From contig NZ_JAUSST010000002.1 in the NCBI RefSeq assembly GCF_030812415.1, positions 930,001-994,000 on the forward strand: a stretch of DNA of 64,000 nucleotides, in the 5' to 3' direction. Under the pieces are notes generated by a model that saw only the letters and a list, made by a program, of their open reading frames with translations, made no database searches and was not told where the DNA came from. A program made the translations under genes and the position numbers. Origin of the DNA: Paenibacillus harenae. GTDB lineage: Bacteria > Bacillota > Bacilli > Paenibacillales > Paenibacillaceae. Positions within the stretch are counted from its first letter, which is position 1. Every line of letters begins with the position of its first letter. Positions 8,768 to 18,406 of this stretch are shown one piece after another.

Positions 8768-9140
8768 AGTGACTGGGTGCGGCAAATATTTGAGAACGAA
8801 GTAATAACGTCGGAACGGCGTCTGACGATAGAAGCGCATACGTATGCTCATATTTGCATTTTCGGTTTGCAACGACCAGAGAATACGCTTTCGAAGCCGC
8901 TTACGCTTCGATCGTTTTCGTATGATCTTTCGTAGCGACTTATAGTTCACAGGGCTGAAGCGCTCGCTTTGCTTCGGCTTACCGTTATACGTTTCCAAAG
9001 AATAGGCTTTCGTGGCAGTTTATGTCTCGTTAGTCACACCATATGCCTACTGAAGCCGTAATAGGCTTCGGTCATACTTACCAGCAAAATTATAATGCTA
9101 ACGAAGCAGCTTGCTGCTTCGCATAACCTTAAGGAGGTCT
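8768..9140 (+). promoter_or_regulatory. Long structured 5' leader of the RNase J gene
   Basis: No convincing gene lies in this stretch of more than 300 bases. It contains a palindrome (8836-8847, GCATACGTATGC) and four stem-loops with a shared GAAGC/GCTTC core: 8891-8911, 8954-8978, 9050-9071 and 9102-9121. The last has an 8-bp stem and ends ten bases before the AAGGAGGT ribosome site. The arrangement suggests RNA-level control, perhaps cleavage by RNase J itself, but that is inference. Confidence 0.5.
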
Positions 9141-9148
9141 AGATCCAC

Positions 9149-10828
9149 TTGTCGAAAAAGAACAACCAGGATAAGCTGCTCATATTTGCACTAGGCGGCG
9201 CAGGCGAAATCGGAAAAAATATGTATGTGATTCAATATAACAACGACATCATCGTTGTTGACTCGGGATTGAAGTTCCCGGAAGAGGACATGCTCGGAAT
9301 CGACATTGTCATTCCGGATATTTCCTACCTAACGGAAAATCGCGATAAAGTTCGCGCCATTCTCATTACGCACGGTCATGAGGATCACATTGGCGGCTTG
9401 CCGTATGTGTTGAAAAACTTGAATGTACCTGTATACGCAACGAAGCTTACGCTTGGACTGATCGAGGGCAAGCTGAAGGAAGCGGGTTTACTTGGCGAGA
9501 CGAAGCGAATTCTTATTACAGCTGAATCGGAGATTCAGTTCGGATCGATTCGCGCGTCGTTCTTCAAAACGAACCATAGTATTCCGGATTCTGTCGGCGT
9601 TAGCTTGGACACGCCCGAAGGTACCGTCGTTCATACGGGCGACTTCAAGTTCGACCATACGCCGGTTAACGATCAATTCGCCGACTTGCAGCGAATTGCC
9701 GAGATTGGAAGCAAAGGCGTGCTTGCCTTGCTGTCCGACAGCACGAACGCCGAGCGTCCAGGTTTTACGCCATCCGAGAGCAACGTCGGAGAAGAGCTCG
9801 AAGATATTTTCCGTAAATCGACGCAACGCGTTGTCGTTGCTACGTTCGCATCCAACGTACACCGTATTCAACAAATTATTAACGCTTCGATAGCAACTCG
9901 CCGCAAAATTGCTGTCGTAGGCCGCAGTATGGTCAACGTAGTAGGGATTGCTTCAGAGCTTGGTTATCTCAATATTCCGGAAGGCATGTTGATCGAGCCG
10001 GAGGAAGTGAATAAGCTAGCTGCTGACCGCGTCGTTATTTTGTGCACAGGCAGTCAAGGAGAGCCTATGTCGGCTCTTACGCGGATGGCACGCTCGACGC
10101 ACCGTAAAGTGGACATTCTGCCTGGCGATACCGTCATCATCGCAGCGACGCCGATCCCCGGCAACGAGCGTTATGTCGGACGAACGGTTGATGAACTTTT
10201 CCGCCTTGGCGCTAACGTCATCTATGGTCCAGGCTCCGTATCCGGGGTTCACGTATCCGGTCACGGCAGCCAAGAAGAATTGAAGCTTATGCTTAACTTG
10301 ATCAAGCCGAAATATTTCATTCCTATCCACGGTGAATATCGTATGCAGCGTCAACACGCGAAGCTGGGCGAATCAATCGGCATTGACCGCGAAAATATTT
10401 TCATCATCGATAACGGCGACACGGTCGAGTTCCAAGGCGGCGTAGGCCGCAAAGGCTCGAAAGTACAAGCAGGCAACGTATTGATCGATGGTCTCGGCGT
10501 AGGCGATGTTGGCAATATCGTTTTGCGCGACCGCAAGCTGTTGTCGCAAGATGGTATCCTTGTTGTAGTCGTTACGCTAAGCAAGCAAGATGGCGCCATA
10601 TTGTCCGGTCCGGACATTATCTCGCGCGGTTTCGTCTATGTTCGCGAATCGGAAGGTCTTCTTGATGAAGCGAACCGAATCGTTACTTCGACGCTTACGA
10701 AGCTGATGAACGACAAGGTAAACGAATGGGCATCGCTTAAGACGAATGTGAAGGACGCGCTTGGCCGTTTCCTATACGAGCAAACTCGTCGCCGGCCTAT
10801 GATTTTGCCGATCATCATGGAAGTATAA
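9149..10828 (+). CDS. rnjB: Ribonuclease J
   Basis: This beta-CASP metallo-beta-lactamase RNase of 559 residues has 5'-3' exonuclease and endonuclease activity in mRNA decay. The zinc motif HGHEDHIGG is at about residues 74-82. Further metal motifs are HTGDFKFDHTP and SDSTNAERPG, with the beta-CASP part TFASNVHRIQQ and the C-terminal HVSGHGSQEEL and IPIHGEYRM. TTG 9149 follows AAGGAGGT. The position after dapA corresponds to B. subtilis rnjB (ymfA), so that symbol is used by synteny; the sequence alone would not exclude rnjA. Confidence 0.93.
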   Translation: MSKKNNQDKLLIFALGGAGEIGKNMYVIQYNNDIIVVDSGLKFPEEDMLGIDIVIPDISYLTENRDKVRAILITHGHEDHIGGLPYVLKNLNVPVYATKLTLGLIEGKLKEAGLLGETKRILITAESEIQFGSIRASFFKTNHSIPDSVGVSLDTPEGTVVHTGDFKFDHTPVNDQFADLQRIAEIGSKGVLALLSDSTNAERPGFTPSESNVGEELEDIFRKSTQRVVVATFASNVHRIQQIINASIATRRKIAVVGRSMVNVVGIASELGYLNIPEGMLIEPEEVNKLAADRVVILCTGSQGEPMSALTRMARSTHRKVDILPGDTVIIAATPIPGNERYVGRTVDELFRLGANVIYGPGSVSGVHVSGHGSQEELKLMLNLIKPKYFIPIHGEYRMQRQHAKLGESIGIDRENIFIIDNGDTVEFQGGVGRKGSKVQAGNVLIDGLGVGDVGNIVLRDRKLLSQDGILVVVVTLSKQDGAILSGPDIISRGFVYVRESEGLLDEANRIVTSTLTKLMNDKVNEWASLKTNVKDALGRFLYEQTRRRPMILPIIMEV

Positions 10829-10845
10829 TTTCCATTGAAATAAAG

Positions 10846-10907
10846 AAGAGGATCATATGTATTTCGCAGTAGTTGCTGCTTATACATAACGATCCTCTTT
10901 TTTTATT
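10846..10907 (+). terminator. Rho-independent terminator after rnjB
   Basis: AGAGGATC pairs with GATCCTCT across an internal ATGTAT/ATACAT stem and is followed by a run of T. Confidence 0.85.
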
Positions 10908-10954
10908 TTGTTTAACCTTGAATGAACATTCGGTCCTCCCATATCCCCTGAACC

Positions 10955-10983
10955 GTATAAATTCAGCCGCCAGCCCCATACTA
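10955..10983 (+). promoter_or_regulatory. Possible sigma-G type promoter of tepA
   Basis: GTATA (10955-10959) and CATACTA (10977-10983) match the forespore sigma-G consensus GHATR / CATnHTA, but with 17 rather than the usual 18 bases between. It lies 42 bases before the tepA start codon. Confidence 0.4.
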
Positions 10984-11025
10984 TGACGAGTTGCAGGTTA
11001 TGAGCATAGAGGGGGATACTTATCA

Positions 11026-11799
11026 ATGACAACGACAAAAATGGATTTTACGGCCGAGCAGCCTGAACCGGCAGTAGCCGATGATAAGAAGAAGGCGGCT
11101 GCATCCGTTGTTGAAACCATTCAGCAGCTTGGACAAACGTCAACGCCGATTCATGCGGAGTCCAACATCTTCTGTATGACGATTATCGGCCAAGTGGAGG
11201 GGCATATCGTACTTCCGCCTCAGAATAAGACGACTAAGTACGAACATTTAATTCCCCAACTCGTCGCGACGGAACAAAATCAGAAAATAGAAGGCATTCT
11301 TATTGTCCTTAATACGGTCGGCGGCGATGTAGAGGCGGGGCTTGCCATAGCCGAGATGATCTCGTCATTGTCGAAGCCAACGGTTACGCTCGTCCTTGGC
11401 GGTGGACATTCCATCGGCGTACCTATCGCGGTAGCCGGCAATTTGTCCATTATTGCGGAGACGGCTACGATGACGATACATCCGATCAGACTCAACGGCT
11501 TAGTAATCGGAGTGCCGCAGACGTTCGAGTATTTGGACAAAATGCAGGAGCGAGTCGTACGTTTCGTTACCTCTCATTCCAATGTAACCGAGCATACATT
11601 CAAGGAGCTTATGTTCAAGACCGGCGAGCTGACGCGCGATATTGGAACGACCGTTATAGGCGCGGATGCAGTCAAGCATGGCTTGATCGATCGTGTTGGC
11701 GGCTTAGGCGACGCCTTGAGGGAGTTGAACCGATTGATCGACGAACGCAGGAATGGGTCTATGCCAATGACGAAGGTTGAGGAGGAAGCAACCGTATGA
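11026..11799 (+). CDS. tepA: ClpP-like serine protease fold protein TepA
   Basis: TepA is a ClpP/crotonase-fold protein of 257 residues; the B. subtilis homologue was described as a translocation-enhancing protein. The oxyanion-type motif [13 protein letters not shown], the nucleophile region [14 protein letters not shown] (Ser in GHSIG) and the following ATMTIHPIR are seen. It lacks a signal peptide. AGAGGGGG precedes the ATG, which gives an N-terminal extension of about 40 charged residues. It overlaps ylzJ by four bases and is followed by spoIIIE as in B. subtilis. Confidence 0.9.
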   Translation: MTTTKMDFTAEQPEPAVADDKKKAAASVVETIQQLGQTSTPIHAESNIFCMTIIGQVEGHIVLPPQNKTTKYEHLIPQLVATEQNQKIEGILIVLNTVGGDVEAGLAIAEMISSLSKPTVTLVLGGGHSIGVPIAVAGNLSIIAETATMTIHPIRLNGLVIGVPQTFEYLDKMQERVVRFVTSHSNVTEHTFKELMFKTGELTRDIGTTVIGADAVKHGLIDRVGGLGDALRELNRLIDERRNGSMPMTKVEEEATV

Positions 11800-12014
11800 C
11801 ATTATATACAAGTATGCCGCTTGAGGTAGTGTTTGAAGGGTTCAGCGAAGAAATGGAGCCCTTTCAGGAAGTATGGGCAATGGGGGTTAAGATGCTGGTT
11901 ACGCCAGTTGCCCCGGGCATGGGCAAGATCGTTCGCTTGTTGGAATGCTCGCTTGACGACTACTTGAACCCCAGACTAAACCCGGGGACTATCATCAGCT
12001 ACGACAACGTATAA
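11796..12014 (+). CDS. ylzJ: YlzJ-like small protein
   Basis: This 72-residue protein starts with [16 protein letters not shown] and ends in [12 protein letters not shown], the pattern of the YlzJ family found between tepA and spoIIIE in Bacillales. Its ATG overlaps the tepA stop (ATGA), so the two are co-translated. No membrane segment or known catalytic motif is visible. The function is unknown; the strict pairing with tepA suggests a partner role. Confidence 0.85.
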   Translation: MTLYTSMPLEVVFEGFSEEMEPFQEVWAMGVKMLVTPVAPGMGKIVRLLECSLDDYLNPRLNPGTIISYDNV

Positions 12015-12063
12015 CCACTCTCGCAAGTACCATCGTCTCATAGGAACATTTCCCCACCTATGG

Positions 12064-12069
12064 TATAAT
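12064..12069 (+). promoter_or_regulatory. Likely -10 element of spoIIIE
   Basis: TATAAT lies 22 bases before the TTG start of spoIIIE. No good -35 box is seen at 17 bases. Its position makes the upstream GTG at 12082 unlikely as a start. Confidence 0.4.
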
Positions 12070-12090
12070 GTTTTACTAGAGGTGACGGAA

Positions 12091-14799
12091 TTGGCGAAAA
12101 GAAGGAAACGCAAAAAATCGATAGCCGCACAATTAAAATATGAAGTTTATGGCATATTGCTCATAACGATTTCAATTATCGCTTTGTCTGGAGAAGCAAC
12201 CGTCGGGCGATCCTTATCCAAATTGTTCGGACTTGTACTTGGCAAGTTCTATTTCGTGCTTGCTCTAATCGGCGTATATGTCGGTCTTTATGTCATGGTA
12301 AAGCGGATTTGGCCGAAAGGGTGGTCGAACCGGAAAACGGGCTTGTTCATTCTGGTGTTAGCTTTAACATTATGGAGCTCGATAACGGAGATCGATAAGA
12401 AGCTTCGACCGACCACCGAGTTATCGGGAAGCATTATATTGACCCAATTAAGCACCGATATTCGAATGGGCTTGCTGTCAACGCCAACATCCGATCCGGA
12501 ACTAACGGAACCTGACCCTTCGATTAGGGATAAGGCCATCAGCGGCGGGTATGTCGGAGCGCTGCAATATTCCATGCTATTCTCATTATTCGGCTACTAT
12601 GGAACGGTGCTCATTCTACTTGTAATGTTTGCTATATCGCTTATGTTGATGACAGGCAAGTCCTACGTGGAGCTTGGCCGTATTATTAAGAAACGGACAG
12701 GCAATATGATTAAGCTGCTTATGGCAAAATGGGCAAAGAGATCTTCACTCCGGGCCGCCGCCGCCGCCAATGGTCCCGTTGCAGCAGACGGAGATGACGT
12801 TCAGATTATTGACGACGATGATGAATACGCCGATTATGAAATCATTAAACCTAAGAAAAAAAAATCGTTGTTCTTCTCTTGGAGGCAAGACCATGCGCAG
12901 GATACGCCTGCCGATAAGGACGAGCCTTCAGACGAATGGATTTTCGAACCGTCTAACGACGCGGGGCAGACCGGCGGCAGGCCGTCTTGGCAGACTGACC
13001 TCGATCAGCCGTGGGAGAAATCCGGCGAGGTTGGAGATAAAGCTGAACCTGGAGAAGAGAGCCCTCCATGGGAACGTGGCGAGACGATTATTCATGAAGC
13101 GCCTGCTCAAACTGAACCTGTACAGAATGATGCTTGGCGGACGCAAACAGCCGAGGAGCCGATGCCTTGGCAGCAGCAAACGGTTAGCGATGATTATCCA
13201 TCTGATGGTAACGACACCGACGGTATTCCTCTTATTGATGTAGATGGAGTGAATGATTCTTCAGATTTAGACGCAGACATTGGTCCCGGCGAAACATCCG
13301 AAGCACTTGTCATTTCTGCTGGTGGCGACGAACATGCGCCGCGAAGACCGATCGCGGAGGAAAGACCGGTAGAGAAGCCGTACTTGCTGCCGCCATTCTC
13401 GCTGCTCACGAAACCAAGTCTTATGGGCAAGGGCACGGATGCTACCGATAAATACGACTCGAAGCGGAAGCTTGAAGCAACGCTGGAGAGCTTCGGCGTT
13501 AAGGCAACCGTGCTTGATGTCGTACGCGGGCCAGCCGTTACGCGTTACGAGGTTCAGCCCGCTACGGGCGTAAAGGTCAGCCGTATCGTCAGCTTAACGG
13601 ATGATATCGCGCTTGCTCTTGCGGCGAAGGACATTCGGATGGAAGCCCCGATTCCGGGAAAGTCGGCAATCGGCATCGAAGTGCCTAATATGGAAGTGTC
13701 GGTTGTTACGATGCGGGAAGTCATGGAGACAGTCCCGTTCCAGAATGCGACATCGAGACTATCGATTGCATTCGGCCGCGATATCTCCGGGCAACCGATC
13801 ATCGGCAACTTGGCTAAGATGCCCCATCTTCTTGTCGCAGGGGCTACGGGGTCAGGCAAGTCCGTCTGTATCAACGGCATCATTACAAGCATCTTGTACA
13901 AGGCGACGCCGGACGAAGTGAAGTTTCTTATGATCGATCCTAAGATGGTAGAGCTTAACGTATATAATGGCATACCGCATTTGCTCGCACCCGTCGTTAC
14001 CGATCCGCGCAGAGCTTCTCTTGCTCTCAAGAAAATCGTTGTCGAGATGGAGAAGCGTTATGAACTATTTTCCAAGTCAGCGACGCGAAATATCGAAGGT
14101 TACAATACATTGATGGTCGACAATCCGGCCGCGGTACTTCCCTACATAGTCGTTATTGTAGACGAGCTTGCAGACTTGATGATGGTTGCGGCAAATGACG
14201 TAGAGGATTCGATCGCCCGCCTTGCCCAGATGGCGCGCGCCGCCGGCATTCACTTAATTATCGCTACGCAGAGGCCGTCCGTCGACGTTATAACCGGTGT
14301 CATTAAAGCGAATATACCGTCTCGTATCGCGTTCGGCGTATCGTCCCAAGTCGATTCCCGTACCATTCTCGATATGGTCGGGGCAGAGAAGCTGCTAGGA
14401 CGCGGCGATATGCTGTTCCTTCCGGTCGGCATGTCGAAACCGATAAGGGTGCAGGGCGCTTTTCTCTCCGACCAAGAGGTCGAGGTACTCGTTAATTACG
14501 CCCGAGGACAAGCTGAAGCGGAATACAAGGAAGACCTTGTTCCCGAGATCGAGGACGACTCGTCAAGCAACGAGATGCAGCTCGACGAGCTATACGATCA
14601 AGCGGTGCAAATCGTTCTTGAAGCGAAGCAGGCTTCCGTTTCGTTGCTGCAGCGGCGGATGCGTATCGGCTATACGAGAGCGGCAAGGCTCATTGACCAG
14701 ATGGAAGCGAAGTCGATCGTCGGTCCTTACGAAGGCAGCAAGCCGCGTGAAGTATTGATGACGATGGAGCAATTCCAAGCGGGAAAGACCGGCTCATAA
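12091..14799 (+). CDS. spoIIIE: DNA translocase SpoIIIE/FtsK
   Basis: This 902-residue septal DNA pump moves the chromosome into the forespore. Four N-terminal membrane segments lie at about residues 20-190. A long acidic linker follows (about 215-440) and then the RecA-like motor with Walker [10 protein letters not shown], Walker [12 protein letters not shown], and the C-terminal gamma winged helix ([24 protein letters not shown]). It is longer than the B. subtilis protein (about 790); the excess is in the linker, which holds recurring Pro-Trp motifs. TTG 12091 follows AGAGGTG at good spacing. Confidence 0.95.
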   Translation: MAKRRKRKKSIAAQLKYEVYGILLITISIIALSGEATVGRSLSKLFGLVLGKFYFVLALIGVYVGLYVMVKRIWPKGWSNRKTGLFILVLALTLWSSITEIDKKLRPTTELSGSIILTQLSTDIRMGLLSTPTSDPELTEPDPSIRDKAISGGYVGALQYSMLFSLFGYYGTVLILLVMFAISLMLMTGKSYVELGRIIKKRTGNMIKLLMAKWAKRSSLRAAAAANGPVAADGDDVQIIDDDDEYADYEIIKPKKKKSLFFSWRQDHAQDTPADKDEPSDEWIFEPSNDAGQTGGRPSWQTDLDQPWEKSGEVGDKAEPGEESPPWERGETIIHEAPAQTEPVQNDAWRTQTAEEPMPWQQQTVSDDYPSDGNDTDGIPLIDVDGVNDSSDLDADIGPGETSEALVISAGGDEHAPRRPIAEERPVEKPYLLPPFSLLTKPSLMGKGTDATDKYDSKRKLEATLESFGVKATVLDVVRGPAVTRYEVQPATGVKVSRIVSLTDDIALALAAKDIRMEAPIPGKSAIGIEVPNMEVSVVTMREVMETVPFQNATSRLSIAFGRDISGQPIIGNLAKMPHLLVAGATGSGKSVCINGIITSILYKATPDEVKFLMIDPKMVELNVYNGIPHLLAPVVTDPRRASLALKKIVVEMEKRYELFSKSATRNIEGYNTLMVDNPAAVLPYIVVIVDELADLMMVAANDVEDSIARLAQMARAAGIHLIIATQRPSVDVITGVIKANIPSRIAFGVSSQVDSRTILDMVGAEKLLGRGDMLFLPVGMSKPIRVQGAFLSDQEVEVLVNYARGQAEAEYKEDLVPEIEDDSSSNEMQLDELYDQAVQIVLEAKQASVSLLQRRMRIGYTRAARLIDQMEAKSIVGPYEGSKPREVLMTMEQFQAGKTGS

Positions 14800-14830
14800 G
14801 CTGTATTCAATTGGAGAAGCTGGCAGAAGT

Positions 14831-14860
14831 GCATAGAAGCGGGATTACTTTCTCATAATA
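14831..14860 (+). promoter_or_regulatory. Sigma-G promoter of sleB
   Basis: GCATA (14831-14835), 18 bases, CATAATA (14854-14860): this is an exact match to the forespore sigma-G consensus GHATR-N18-CATnHTA. It lies about 50 bases before the ribosome site of the spore cortex hydrolase gene. Confidence 0.72.
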
Positions 14861-14916
14861 AGGTTAGGTAACGCTCACTTTAGCGAACTAACTTGCAAGA
14901 GAAAGGCAGATCCCTC

Positions 14917-15681
14917 ATGAAAAATCGTTTGATTGTGGTGACATCGTTGATCGTGCTCGTTTTGTTCGGCACCTTCTCCTTGCTGCGAAGCCATACGAAT
15001 GAAGCAGCCGAAACGTTCAGCAGCGCAACGCTCAAGGTAGGCTCCTCGGGCAAGGATGTTTACGAATTGCAAGGTCGTTTGAAATATTTGGGCTATTACA
15101 ACGGCAAGATCGACGGGCAATTCGGATCAACCACCAAAAATGCAGTAACCTGGTTCCAATGGAAATTCGGTCTTAAGTCGGACGGTGTCGTCGGCGCTAA
15201 GACGAAGCTGAAGCTGTGGGAAGCTACGAAGGCTTGGAAGCCGACTGCTGATTCACCATCTACAGGCGGCAGCGGAGGCGGCGCGACCGGCGATGCAACG
15301 ATTGGTAAGTCTAATCGGCTTGGTCTGACCGACAACGATCTGAAGATTATGGCGAACGCCGTATATGGCGAAGCGCGCGGAGAGCCGTACGAAGGACAAG
15401 TTGCGGTTGCGGCCGTTATATTGAATCGTTTGCAGTCGCAGAGCTTCCCGAATTCGATCTATGGCGTTATATTCCAGCCTGGAGCCTTTACGGCCGTTGC
15501 GGATGGACAGATTTACTTAACGCCCAATGAGAAAGCGAAGGAAGCGGTAGAGGATGCGATCAACGGCTGGGATCCGTCCGGCGGCTGTCTCTACTACTTT
15601 AATCCGGTCACGGCGACGTCGAAGTGGATCTGGACGCGTACGCAGATCAAGACGATCGGCAAACACATATTTTGCATGTAA
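14917..15681 (+). CDS. sleB: Spore cortex-lytic enzyme SleB
   Basis: SleB, 254 residues, is the lytic transglycosylase that opens cortex peptidoglycan during germination. It has an N-terminal signal/anchor (residues about 4-22), a peptidoglycan-binding domain with LKVGSSGKDVYELQGRLKYLGYY (about 40-95), a Gly/Ser linker, and a C-terminal hydrolase_2 domain with AVYGEARGEPYEGQVAVAAVILNR. ATG 14917 follows GAAAGG. The gene has its own sigma-G promoter. The usual partner ypeB does not follow; ymfF does, so any YpeB must be elsewhere. Another SleB/CwlJ-class hydrolase cannot be fully excluded. Confidence 0.9.
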   Translation: MKNRLIVVTSLIVLVLFGTFSLLRSHTNEAAETFSSATLKVGSSGKDVYELQGRLKYLGYYNGKIDGQFGSTTKNAVTWFQWKFGLKSDGVVGAKTKLKLWEATKAWKPTADSPSTGGSGGGATGDATIGKSNRLGLTDNDLKIMANAVYGEARGEPYEGQVAVAAVILNRLQSQSFPNSIYGVIFQPGAFTAVADGQIYLTPNEKAKEAVEDAINGWDPSGGCLYYFNPVTATSKWIWTRTQIKTIGKHIFCM

Positions 15682-15701
15682 ATCACATGCCGCCAGAGAG
15701 A

Positions 15702-15744
15702 GGAAGCAGCCGCTACTGCCTTGCGCAGCGACGGTTGCTTCTTC
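15702..15744 (+). terminator. Hairpin after sleB, possible terminator
   Basis: GGAAGCAGCCG pairs with CGGTTGCTTCTTCC, but only a broken T stretch follows, so termination is uncertain. Confidence 0.45.
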
Positions 15745-15841
15745 CATTTCCTATAGGGTAGAATGGTATAGCAGAAGGTCTTATGGAATAGATTTACTTT
15801 ACGTATTTACATAGCTGCAGGAGCGAAAGGAGACAATCGGA

Positions 15842-17116
15842 GTGACCCAATTCGAAAGAGGGCAGTTGGAGCGCATTCGGCTTCATGTCATGCCAACGAA
15901 ACGATTCAAGACGTTTGCTATATCGTTATTTGCAGGGCTTCCTCTCGAGGAAGACAACGTGACGCCTGTTGCGCTCATCCCGTTCGTACTTCGCAGAGGC
16001 ACGGCAAGCACGCCGGAGACGATTGCGTTCCGCGAACGGTTGGACGACTTGTATGGCGCAGGCTTTGGTTTCGATGTTTATAAGAGGGGCGATGCGCAGA
16101 TCGTGCAGTTCCGCCTCGATGTCATTAACGATCGGTTCGTCTCCAGCAACGTTCCGCTGCTTGACGAATCAATCACTTTCCTAGGTGAAGTATTCACCGA
16201 TCCTGCCAAAGAGCGGGATGCATTCAGAATCAAATACGTCGATGCCGAGAAAGAAACGCTGCGCAAGCGTCTCGAGTCGATCGTTAACGATAAGATCCGC
16301 TATGCGGCCGAACGTTGTCTCGAAGAGATGTGCAAGGATGAGCCCTATCGGCTTCATCCGCTTGGCAAGCTGGAAGAAATCGGAGAGATTACGCCGACTT
16401 CATTGTATGAACATTATGAACGCTGGCAGGAGCAAGCCGCTCTTGATTTGTATGTCGTAGGCGATACGACGCTCGAGGAAGTAACCCAGCTTGTAGCCAA
16501 AGCGTTCCAGCTGAAGCCGGGTAAGCCGGCAGGCTACAGCTTGCCGGACGTCAGCCATCAAGTGGGCGAGGTCAAAACCGTTGTCGACAAGATGGAAGTG
16601 AATCAAGGCAAGCTCAATATGGGCCTTCGCACCGGCGTTGGTTACGCCGACGATGACTATCCGGCAACGCTTATGTATAACGGCATTCTTGGCGGGTACC
16701 CGCATTCGAAGCTATTCCTTAACGTGCGCGAGAAAGAGAGCCTCGCTTATTACGCGGCTTCCCGTCTCGACGGTCACAAAGGGATCTGCACGATTCAGTC
16801 CGGCATCGAAATCAAAAACTACGATAAAGCGGTTACGATTATTAAAGAGCAGCTTGAATCGTTGCGACAAGGCGAGATTACGGAGCTGGAGCTTGATCAG
16901 ACCAAGGCGATGATCGCTAACCATTTGCGCGAATTGCAGGATTCGGCTTACGAAATGATCGCCTACGATTTCAACAGCGTGCTTTCCGGCAATGACCGCA
17001 GTGCGAAGCAGCTGCTTGAACAGGTTCAAGCGGTAACGACCGAGGATATCGTCCGCGTCGCGAACAGGGTGCAGCTGGATACCGTCTACTTCTTGCGTGA
17101 TCGAAAGGAGGCATAA
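15842..17116 (+). CDS. ymfF: M16-like peptidase homologue YmfF, probably inactive
   Basis: This is an M16-fold protein of 424 residues in which the zinc motif HxxEH is missing. The region where HFLEH would stand reads AFRERLDDLYGAGFG. The second-lobe motif GGYPHSKLFLNVREKESLAYY is well kept. It lies three bases before ymfH, which does carry the active site, so the pair resembles the two-subunit M16 arrangement (active plus inactive chain) known from processing peptidases. GTG 15842 follows GAAAGGAG. In B. subtilis ymfF-ymfH-ymfI have the same order. Confidence 0.9.
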   Translation: MTQFERGQLERIRLHVMPTKRFKTFAISLFAGLPLEEDNVTPVALIPFVLRRGTASTPETIAFRERLDDLYGAGFGFDVYKRGDAQIVQFRLDVINDRFVSSNVPLLDESITFLGEVFTDPAKERDAFRIKYVDAEKETLRKRLESIVNDKIRYAAERCLEEMCKDEPYRLHPLGKLEEIGEITPTSLYEHYERWQEQAALDLYVVGDTTLEEVTQLVAKAFQLKPGKPAGYSLPDVSHQVGEVKTVVDKMEVNQGKLNMGLRTGVGYADDDYPATLMYNGILGGYPHSKLFLNVREKESLAYYAASRLDGHKGICTIQSGIEIKNYDKAVTIIKEQLESLRQGEITELELDQTKAMIANHLRELQDSAYEMIAYDFNSVLSGNDRSAKQLLEQVQAVTTEDIVRVANRVQLDTVYFLRDRKEA

Positions 17117-17119
17117 TAG

Positions 17120-18406
17120 GTGGAAACGTTGAACTATCCGAATGTACAGGAGACGCTGTATCGCGAAATACTGGATAACGGGCTTGAAGTAATCGTACTT
17201 CCTAAGGAAGGCTTCCATAAGACGTATGCAACATTCTCTACAAAATACGGCTCGATCGATAACAAGTTTGCGGTCGGCGGCGAATCTCCAGTGAAGGTGC
17301 CCGACGGCATCGCCCATTTTCTGGAGCATAAAATGTTCGAAGAGCCTACAGGCGACATCTTCGCCGTATTCGCATCGCAGGGCGCATCGGCTAACGCCTA
17401 TACGAGCTTCGATCGAACCGTCTATTTGTTCTCCGCAACGGAGCAGATTAACGCAAATTTGGAGACGCTCATTAATTTTGTCCAAAATCCTTATTTCACC
17501 GATACGAATGTCGATAAGGAGAAAGGCATCATCGAGCAGGAAATCAACATGTATCGCGACAACGCCGACTGGCGCGTATATTTCGGCTTAATCGATGCCT
17601 TGTACCACAATCATCCGGTGCATATCGATATTGCCGGTACGGTAGAGTCCATCTACCAGATCGACAAGGAAACGCTATATCGTTGTTACGAGACGTTTTA
17701 TCACCCGTCCAACATGCTGCTGTTCGTCGTAGGCGGCGTGAAGGCCGATGAAGTGTTCGAGCTAGTCCGCGCTAACCAGACCAGCAAGACATTCAAGCCG
17801 CAAGGCGACATACAGCGCTTCTTCGACGAAGAGCCTTCTTCGGTCAAAATACCGCGCAAAGTATCCGAGCTTCCTGTCTCGCTTCCGAAAGTGATGATCG
17901 GCTTTAAGGAGAAGGAGGTCGGCCTTGAAGGCGAAGCGCTGCTTCGTCAAGAGGTAGAGACGAAGCTTATGCTCGAGGCGCTAATCGGCCCAAGCTCGAA
18001 GCTTTATCAGAGCCTCTATGAGCAGGATTTGATTTCCGACTCATTCGGCCATGAATTCAATTCGAGCAGCGGGTACTCCTTCTCGGTCATTGGCGGCGAT
18101 ACGCCGAAGCCGGACGAATTAATCGCTCAAATCAAGGCAGTCGTGGAAGCCATGCTGAAGACCGGCATTGAACCTGCGGCGTTCGAGCGTTCCAAACGAA
18201 AAAAAATCGGCGGTTATCTTCGCATGCTTAACTCCCCAGAAGCGATTGCCGGCGAATTCACGAGATACCGCTTCCGCGACAGCGATATGTTCGACGTGCT
18301 GGCGTTCTACGAAAGCTGCACGCTCGAGCAGATCAATGCCCGGCTGATCGAGCACTTCGACTTTAATCAAATGTCCGTGTCGATCGTGCAATCGCCTGCG
18401 GAATGA
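17120..18406 (+). CDS. ymfH: M16 family zinc peptidase YmfH
   Basis: This active-type M16 peptidase has 428 residues, with the zinc motif HFLEHKMFEE at about residues 67-76 and the downstream Glu in KGIIEQEINMYRD. The C-terminal lobe shows GPSSKLYQSLYEQDLI. GTG 17120 follows AAAGGAGG located in the end of ymfF. Coupling with the inactive partner YmfF (spacing three bases) and with ymfI (four-base overlap) points to one translation unit. The substrate is unknown. No signal peptide is seen, so it is probably cytoplasmic. Confidence 0.92.
   Translation: METLNYPNVQETLYREILDNGLEVIVLPKEGFHKTYATFSTKYGSIDNKFAVGGESPVKVPDGIAHFLEHKMFEEPTGDIFAVFASQGASANAYTSFDRTVYLFSATEQINANLETLINFVQNPYFTDTNVDKEKGIIEQEINMYRDNADWRVYFGLIDALYHNHPVHIDIAGTVESIYQIDKETLYRCYETFYHPSNMLLFVVGGVKADEVFELVRANQTSKTFKPQGDIQRFFDEEPSSVKIPRKVSELPVSLPKVMIGFKEKEVGLEGEALLRQEVETKLMLEALIGPSSKLYQSLYEQDLISDSFGHEFNSSSGYSFSVIGGDTPKPDELIAQIKAVVEAMLKTGIEPAAFERSKRKKIGGYLRMLNSPEAIAGEFTRYRFRDSDMFDVLAFYESCTLEQINARLIEHFDFNQMSVSIVQSPAE

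Noticed and set aside
8765..8998. Minus-strand frame of 77 residues in the RNase J leader
   Set aside because: No ribosome site, no recognisable motif, and it runs through the hairpins of the leader.
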